Below are positions 35,145 through 43,075 of a stretch of DNA of 43,075 nucleotides, one piece after another; position 1 is the stretch's first letter, and each line of letters opens with the position of its first letter. The translations under genes and the position numbers were made by a program. Under the pieces are notes generated by a model, which searched no databases, was not told where the DNA came from, and was given only the letters and a program-made list of their open reading frames with translations. The DNA is from Parachlorella kessleri (Eukaryota > Chlorophyta > Trebouxiophyceae > Chlorellales > Chlorellaceae), in NCBI GenBank assembly GCA_001598975.1, contig BBXU01001232.1, positions 1-43,075 of the forward strand, read 5' to 3'.

Positions 35145-37917
35145 ATGCCGATGTCGGTTAGCCTGTGCCTTGGGCTATCTGTACTAGCAGCTGTAGCCGG
35201 CCTCCTGGCGGTGGCAGTGAGTAAGCTTGTCACACGGATACGGCTCCCCCCAGCAACTCTTAAACAAGGGGACCCGAGCGACCCAGTGGTGCTATATGAC
35301 TTTCCAAGGTCAGTGGGCACTGTCAAGGGTCTGTTGCGCAGAACACAGTTGCCAGCAAGGCTGGCAGGCCTGACCGTCAGCTGTCCCGTCCCCAAGTTGT
35401 GTTGGCACAGGCCTTCCGCTAAACCTGCAGCCAAAACCCCTTGGTGCAGGGCGCCTGTAGTTCCTGGTCCCGCCAGCTCACTAAGCCCCTTTGTGTCGAG
35501 AGTGGAGGCCTTCATGCGCTTTGTGGGCATCCCCTATGCCAAGAGGGTGGGGGTCCCCCCTCGGGCACCCAAGGGACAGGCAAGCTTGGGTGGGACGGGG
35601 CTGGCTTAGCCCTGTGGCGGCTCCCTTTGGCACCACTTGTCCTCGGCCAGTCAGGCAAACATGACTGTTGGCAGCAACTCTGAGCCAGCCAGCCCGCCAG
35701 CCATCAAGCCAGCCAGTCACGATCTGGAGCCCTCGATATAGGAGAGGGCCATTCGGCTCGCGCTAGCTTGACATGCCTAGCCTTGCTGTGAGCCGCATCC
35801 CACACTTGCTGCACGCACCTCGGCCTGGCGGAGGTTGTAGTTGATGGTGAGGTGTGCGCTGCCTGGCGTGTCCTTCCATGGAGCTGTTTGCTGCAGCTGC
35901 CCTTCATACAACACGGCCCCAACACAGTGGCCGAGTCTGGCTTTATAATCGACTACTTGGCGGCCACTTTTGGTGAGGGCCCCCAAGGGATGCGCTACCC
36001 GCCCGATCCTCAGAACAAGGCCACAGCAGTTGTTATAGAGCGCATGGTGGGTTGGCCTAAACAGCGAGTAGCTGGTAGTAGCTTGCCTGGTGGCTCCTCC
36101 CCTTTGGGAGCCGACGTGATCTGCGAAAGGCTGGTTTTTCACACTAGCACAGTGAAAGCGATTAAGAGTGCCAGTGCATCGACAGGTTGAGAGTTGTGGT
36201 TCTGCTGGGGCCTATGCCTCAGGGCCCCGGGCAGGCAGCCATCCAGTGCCCAGATTGCATTATGGGGCACTTGCAAATCCAGTTATGCCCTTCCACCAGT
36301 TGCCACTCGTGCTACCCTCACTACCTGTGCTTGCGAGTGCCCAAGCAACTGTAGATTCCTTGTCTTGGCGGCGCGGTGGCAGATTTGCCTGAAGGTGCCC
36401 TTGCGACTGTGTAGGCGGCTGGCATACTGGCATACGCCATTGGCTACTTCAGAGTGGTGTCCTCGGAGGTGCGCCCTTCATGTCCTGTGGCTGCAAGTGC
36501 ACAGCAGGGTGCAGCGTTCTGTCCTCCTTGTAGGCAGGCTAGCTGCATTCACCGCTTGAGGCCACTGTTGTGGTCACCAACTAGCCGCTCGTTCTGAGGT
36601 CCAAGACACAGCAGTGATACAGCATATGTGTTGGGGTGGAAGGCTGCTTGCCGTGCCCTGGATAACCAAGTAGAGCGGGGCCGCTGCCACCTCTAAACTC
36701 CTGGCATGCTGCAGAATTGGAGTGTGAATCAGCATGTGTTTGTTGCGGGCTACCGCCTGCCCTGGCTAGTCGAGTTGGTTTTGAGAAGGCTAGGACGGCA
36801 AACCATCGTGACCAAAGCAATGAAGGCGGCAAGTCTTCCCTGAAGCCATCTATGACAGAATACAGTACAGCAGGCTAATGTTATGCCCCAATGCACGCAT
36901 GGGGGGAAGAGGGAACGTCAAGAAGTTTGATGCTGTTGGTCTGCTGGGCCCCTGTGTGTCGCGTTTGTTCTTGTTGTTTCTATGTGTTGAGCAAGGCTGG
37001 GGGTTCGGCAACCTCATGCACAGCTGCTTCCTTGTGTTACCTTCTCTGTACGGTTGTCTATAGGTGCCCACAATGGAATGGAACATGGGGCTAGTTGGGC
37101 CTGGTGACATACTGCAGGGCTTTGGGCGGCTGTCGGAGGAGGATATCTTGACCTTGGTGGACGAGCGCCTGGGCGGGCTGGCCGCGCTCCTTGGGAATCA
37201 GACCTTCCTGTTTGGGGACCAGCCCTACGGTGCCGATGCTGCAATTTTTGGTGTGCTGGATCAGTATGTCCATGGCGGCATGAACCCACAGCTCAAGGAA
37301 GCGGCACACAAGTGGCCAACGCTGGTGAGCTGCGACTGCTGCTGTGCCAGGCTGGTGCCTTGGATGGGAGCATCCAACCTTATTTATTAGTGTAGTGTAC
37401 CATCAAAGAATACCGCCAGCCCTGGCTTGCATTAGTGCACCCTTGGAGGGTGCACTAGTGCCCTCCAATTGTAGGTTCGCTGCTGCACTGAGTAAATGCC
37501 CAGGGCCAGCCTCCCCGTTGTGTAGCAATGGTTGCCGTGTGGTGCCTGCGTGGCATGGCTCACCAGACCTATGGTCTTATCAGTCGAATGTGACCAAGCG
37601 GACATGGAACAAGGACACAGCACTAACTTCAAGCGATAGACGGTCTTTGATGGTGCTGCTTGCTGCAGGTAGCGTATGTGGACCGCATGCGTTGCCGGTA
37701 TTTTGGGCCAGACTACGTACAGTCCGTGGTGTGGTTGAATGACAGGTCAACAGCCGGCTTTGCCAAGGTCAAAGAGAAGGCCAGGGCTGCGGAGTGTGCG
37801 AGGTACTCTCCCGCTCGCTTAAGTGCAAGACGGCGCCAGGCAGCAGCCAGCCCAGAGGCCTGGAGTGAGGAGGCCTCCCAGGGGGGTGAAGCGGGCAGCG
37901 CCAGCTTGTTCTCATAG
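35145..37917 (+). CDS. Failed-axon-connections (FAXC)/metaxin-like GST-fold membrane protein
   Basis: FAXC and metaxin proteins have thioredoxin-like and GST C-terminal folds; metaxins act in protein import at the mitochondrial outer membrane, and FAXC roles are less clear. Seven exons (35145-35308, 35477-35579, 35897-36046, 36415-36468, 36715-36828, 37064-37324, 37669-37917) close in phase to 364 residues. Residues about 5-28 form a hydrophobic N-terminal anchor. The N-domain contains PVVLYDFP, SPFVSRVEAFMRFVGIPY, RAPKGQLPFI and VAESGFIIDYL, all typical of the family. The C-domain contains FLFGDQPYGADAAIFGVLDQY (about 243-263). The tail after 310 is Ala/Arg/Glu-rich and looks disordered. Two introns (35580-35896 and 36829-37063) are GC-AG. 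The 18-codon exon at 36415-36468 rests on phase and splice sites. Confidence 0.85.
35580..35896 (+). other. GC-AG intron in FAXC-like gene
   Basis: The donor GACAG|GCAAGC joins APKGQ to LPFIQHGP, the continuous family motif, so both splice sites are supported by homology. Confidence 0.85.
36829..37063 (+). other. GC-AG intron in FAXC-like gene (second)
   Basis: The donor GGCG|GCAAGT matches the extended donor consensus apart from T to C and keeps phase 0 into GTGCCCACAATGG. No GT donor before the in-frame stop fits as well. Confidence 0.6.
37433..37457. repeat. Perfect inverted repeat in an intron
   Basis: TAGTGCACCCT, a 3-base loop TGG, then AGGGTGCACTA: an 11-base perfect hairpin within the FAXC-like intron 37325-37668. 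Confidence 0.85.
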
Positions 37918-38431
37918 CGTTGGCGGTGAAACTACTGTGGCAATGAAATGACACATGACACCATTTGGCAGGCAGTCTGGAACTCCTCACCTCTGGTCTT
38001 TGAGCTGAGCAACTGGAAGGTGTGTGCCTCTCACTGTACGCATGTAGTTTGACACTGGCACTATGCGTGTACGATTGAGCAGTAACCTTTAGCGCAAATG
38101 CATGCGATCGGCTATATGCCGGAGTCCTGCACTGTTTACATACCCACGTATGACTTGCAAGCAACCGCCCCCTGTTAACCGACCGTTCCTCCAGCCAGCC
38201 AACTACATGGTGCAGTACAATGATGTCAGCTGTAAATTATTCCTTGGTAGTCACATATGTACAGGTCAGCATTGTAAAAGAAAACATGATACAGAAAGAC
38301 ACGGATACAACGCGTGTCAAGGCATACCGATGTGGGGCCTGGCATGATACATATCGTGATACATCCTCCCTTGGCGGGTTAATCCTCCTGCATCATTACT
38401 ACAGAGCCATGACAGCTGGCACCTGCCCCGC
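37918..38431. other. Convergent intergenic region with possibly overlapping 3' UTRs
   Basis: A plus-strand TGTAA at 38231-38235 fits the FAXC-like gene, and a minus-strand TGTAA (TTACA at 38136-38140) fits the coiled-coil gene. If both are used, the two mRNAs overlap by roughly 100 bases. I see no gene. Confidence 0.5.
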
Positions 38432-41327
38432 TCAGCTAGTGAGGGGGCTGCCCCACCACCCCCTCCTGTGCTCTGCCTGCTGCGCAGCTGCGGTGGCCGC
38501 TGCCGCTGTGGGCGCTTTGCCTGCAGCGCTGGGCACAGCAAGCTTGCGTGCGGCCGGACCATCCTCTGCTGTATCGCTGCGCCCCACGGGGCTCTTGGCT
38601 GCCTCCGCAGCTGCCTTGAGCTCAGCTATCTGCATCAGCGCTGCCACCTTCTCCTTCGTGGCCTGCAGCAGGATGGCACCAGTTTCACACTCTGTACAGG
38701 CAAACCCATGCGGACTGCGCATATGACTTGCTGCAAGCCCACCAGCCAGAGCAGAACAGTCTGAGCAGAACAGTCTGACCTTTCTGCATTGAATTCAGTG
38801 CTCTGCTTCTGCTAAGTCTGAGGCTAGTTTCATAACCCCCTAGCCACAGCATGTGCGCACGCCACTCCAGTCCGATAACACCCTCATCACACTTCACTCA
38901 GGTACCTTAACCAGCATGAATGAAACGAGCATGATCTCCCACCTGGTCCAGCTGCTCCCTCAGCCTGGCCAGGTCCCCCATGAGCCGCTCAATAGCGGAG
39001 TCAGCTTTCGACTTGGCCGTCTCCGCGGTCGACTGCCGCACCAGCGCCGCCACCTTCTGCTGTGCGACCTCCTCCAGCTGGCCGCGAGTGGCCGTTGCGG
39101 TGCGCTCGGCCTCTGCTAGGGACGCCTGGAGGTGCGACACCTGCGTGTGGCAGGCGCACTGGAGCATGGGAGGGTCAGCCAGCGAGCTAGGGCTGGCTGA
39201 CAAAGCGAAGCGAGGCAAGCCTCAGGTACTACACTGCTCTACGTTGCCAGCCTGCTGGTACTCATCACCACTGCACGCATGAAACAGTGCCAGGTTTGAG
39301 CCTGCCCAATAAGGAGCTGCCTGGCCGGCTGTCAACTGTCACACCAACAGCCTGACCTCCGCGTGACAGCTTTGCCGGCCATACCCACCTCTCTTTCATG
39401 CCCCGCCCTGAGCCTGTCCAGCTCTGCGGTATGCTGCTGCTGCAGCTCCCGCTCACGTGCTTGTTGCTGCTCCGCCGCAGCCTTGCTGTCCTCCTGTGCG
39501 GCAGCGGCAGCTGTGGCCCGCTCCTCAGCAAGCGCCTCTGCTGACCTCAGCTGCTTGGCCAGGTCCTTGTTTTCCACCTGCATGGGCAGGAGGCGATTAC
39601 ACATCTGCTGGCGCAACAGCGGTCTGAGCGATAGCTGCGTGATCAGCACCTGCCAGTGTCATAGCCGACTGCATGATTGCGGAGCAAGAAAGAGGGCAGG
39701 CCAGGGGGCTATGCGTAAGCCACCACACACCTCAAGCCGCTCAATGGCGTCCCGCAACATGTGCTCGGCCTGAGCAGCAGCCGCTGCCTGTTCGGCTAGC
39801 TGCTTCTGCTTAGCTGCCGCGCTGTCCTCTGCTGCCTGCTGCCCCGCCTCTGCCTCCCCGAGCTGCCCTTGGAGCTGCTTGACCTCATCCTGCAGCAGTG
39901 AAACACCTGGCTGTGGCTGATCCTCAACAGGCATGTGGCCATGGCAAATTCTGCGACCAAGATTGCAGAAGCATCAACCCTGCACGTAGTAGCAAAACTG
40001 ATACAACCCCAGCTGGCGGACTGTCACGCGGCGCACGACCCTTGAGGTCCCTTCAGCTCCTAGGACGATCGCCTGCGTGGGCTTGCCCAAGCACAAACCC
40101 CACACAGGGTGCCTGCAGCCCTACTAGCATCGACCAATAACCACGCCTCCCGCCACAGCAGACTCGCCTGTAGCCGCCGCTCGCACTGCTGCAGCCGCCG
40201 GATCTCTTGCCCTGCTTTGCCAAGCTCCTGCTTCAGAGAGGGTACCAGCGCGGCCTCTGCTGCCCTGGCCTCCAGCTCTTGGACCTTGCCCTTCAGGAAG
40301 GAGGCCTGCCCCTCAAGCGCGCGCCGCTGCGCATGCTCTGTCTCAGCACGGCTGCTGGCCTCGCGCAGCGCTGCATCCAGCCTGAGAGTCTGGCCGCGCA
40401 GCTCCTCCGCCTCCCACACAGACTTGTCACGGTCGGCCATGACCTATAGGGAAGGTGGGCGGTAAAAGCAGCCTACTGACTCAGATCTCATGCAAGACAC
40501 AGGGCTTAACTACATACTGTCAGCCCAGTATACCCATACCTCCCCTCTGATCGCATTACCTGGCACCCCAAATAAAAGAGGAAGTCAAGCGCCAAGGGAC
40601 AGCCACAGGCCTGGACCACTGTTGCTTGTCTCTTGGGGTTCACAGATGCATGGTCATCTGTACCTGCTCCCAAGACATCTCACAGAGCAGACATCAGCAG
40701 CGGTGAACTCGCTGCCAGGTTTGTAGCAACCCTTGAGCAAGACTATTGCCTAACCGCCAAGACTGGCACAACCTACCGGGCCATTTGTCCACCCACCTTG
40801 GCAGCCTGCTGCTGGTAGAAGGCTAGCTCCTTGTCGAGAGCCTGGGCCCGCTCCTGCTGCTGCCTCAGTGCTAGGTCTGCCTGCCTGCGTGCCTCCTTGG
40901 CAGCCCGTAGGTCATTCTTCAACACATCACGGTCCTCTATCACAGTTTGCAACTGTGTCCTACACCGGCTTAGTTCCTTCTCTGTAGCAGGATGAGGAAA
41001 TTGAGGCAGAAAGGTTTAGAGGCCTCCCACTTATGTCTGGCAGGCACCTTCCCCTGTCCCCCACCCCCTTCCTGACTTTGCAGCAACGGAGTTATAGCGA
41101 GCAACTACCGCACATTCATGTCATGAAATGATGAAGAAGGGTTCATGACCCGCACCAGTGGAGTAAATGCGCTCGCTGAGCACAGAGGAGCTGCTGAAGG
41201 TGGTGTTGGAGTCCGCTGAGAGGCAGAGGTTCTCCAAATCCCTGGTTAAGTCGTCTCTCTCTTGGGCTAGCTGAGCAACCTGCTTCTCCAAGACCTTAAT
41301 GCGCTGCTTAAGTGGCTCCTGCTCCAT
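38432..41327 (-). CDS. Coiled-coil protein, 469 residues, function unknown
   Basis: Seven exons (41327-41156, 40981-40797, 40443-40168, 39889-39731, 39577-39389, 39140-38943, 38662-38432) close in exact phase to 469 residues. It is almost wholly Glu/Ala/Gln/Leu heptad-like coiled coil, interrupted only at about residues 40-60 (Ser/Thr-rich, SADSNTTFSSSSVLSERI) and at the Ala/Pro-rich tail. The N-terminus, EQEPLKQRIKVLEKQVAQ followed by RDDLTRDLENLC, and the later DRDKSVWEAEEL recall a plant coiled-coil family usually annotated only as myosin- or golgin-like; I cannot name it. There is no membrane anchor. Intron 39890-40167 is GC-AG (CTACAG|GCGAGT). The gene is head-to-head with the RecQ gene. 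Confidence 0.8.
39890..40167 (-). other. GC-AG intron in the coiled-coil gene
   Basis: The minus-strand donor CTACAG|GCGAGT keeps phase 0 into GATGAGGTC after TGCTGCAG. The nearby GT at GCGA|GTCTGC would shift the frame. Confidence 0.65.
40517..40576 (+). repeat. Dispersed repeat, copy 2
   Basis: This matches 20645-20705 in the same orientation with about 85 percent identity. It lies in the intron 40444-40796 of the coiled-coil gene. Confidence 0.7.
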
Positions 41328-41583
41328 TGCTGTCACGCAGGGACTGTTGGCGAAGAGTTTGAAAACTGTCACGTCTTCAAAAACAAGTCGCAAATCTTCT
41401 GTGCGCAATGCAGGCTTCGAACTTTTGGAACCGGTGGAAAGAGTGCCAGCGTGGAGGTACTGCTTAAGGTTGGTGCCCCGATGGCTGATGAGCCTTCTAT
41501 TCTCAGCCCCATCAGTAAAGGTAAGTTAAACGTAACCTACTTCTGCCTCTTGGCTACTGATCAGGGAGCATGGGAGCACGACA
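41328..41583. promoter_or_regulatory. Divergent promoter, coiled-coil gene / RecQ gene
   Basis: Only 256 bases separate the two start codons. ATGs at 41408 and 41481 are followed by good GT donors (41457, 41521) but do not splice in phase into the RecQ frame. They may belong to 5' UTR exons or an alternative first exon. Confidence 0.5.

Positions 41584-43075
<1,492 letters not shown>

Noticed and set aside
41408..41520. Two possible RecQ first exons (ATG 41408 and ATG 41481)
   Set aside because: Both end in good donors but leave one extra base, while the acceptors before the Lys-rich N-terminus need two. ATG 41584 joins the helicase frame directly.

Overview
The window reads as nuclear DNA of a green alga (Chlorophyta; a GC-rich unicellular lineage is my best guess, the exact clade is inference). 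The genes are split by many short introns, mostly GT-AG with a clear minority of GC-AG. The exons are rich in G/C at third codon positions and in CAG/GCN codons (Gln/Ala-rich stretches), and TGTAA, the chlorophyte polyadenylation motif, follows several genes. One gene encodes NDC1, an alternative NAD(P)H dehydrogenase found in plants and algae. I see no bacterial operons, CRISPR arrays, tRNA or rRNA genes.

Layout, left to right. (1) About 216-10095, + strand: MED12, the large subunit of the Mediator kinase module, lacking only its N-terminal part. (2) 10495-18667, - strand: a 17-exon gene for an unrecognised coiled-coil protein of about 1607 residues with an N-terminal D-box-like motif and two SxIP motifs. 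(3) 19053-20306, +: a 223-residue TMEM70/TMEM186/TMEM223-family membrane protein. (4) 20815-23870, -: an oxysterol-binding-protein-related lipid transfer protein. (5) about 24585-28965, +: NDC1. (6) 29500-30543, -: an unrecognised protein. (7) 31498-34760, -: a conserved 385-residue protein that resembles bacterial alpha/alpha-toroid proteins. (8) 35145-37917, +: a 364-residue failed-axon-connections/metaxin-like GST-fold protein with an N-terminal membrane anchor. (9) 38432-41327, -: a 469-residue coiled-coil protein. (10) 41584 to the right edge, +: the N-terminal part of a RecQ helicase of the RECQ5/plant RECQL3 type.

Exon models were built by hand from splice signals, reading-frame phase and protein similarity recalled from memory. 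For genes 2, 3, 7, 8 and 9 the phases close exactly from ATG to stop; for MED12 they close over every exon in the window, and for NDC1 and ORP from the second exon on. First exons of ORP, NDC1 and gene 6 are the weakest points.

Genes are packed tightly and mostly alternate in strand, giving head-to-head pairs with short shared promoters (18668-19052, 23871-24584, 34761-35144, 41328-41583) and tail-to-tail pairs with short shared 3' regions. The window mixes transcription control (MED12), genome maintenance (RecQ), cytoskeleton or cell-cycle candidates (gene 2), lipid transfer (ORP), organelle redox (NDC1) and organelle membrane assembly (TMEM70-like, FAXC-like). It shows no single pathway or obvious defence or mobile system. 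The most unusual signals are the high share of GC-AG introns and the D-box/SxIP coiled-coil protein.
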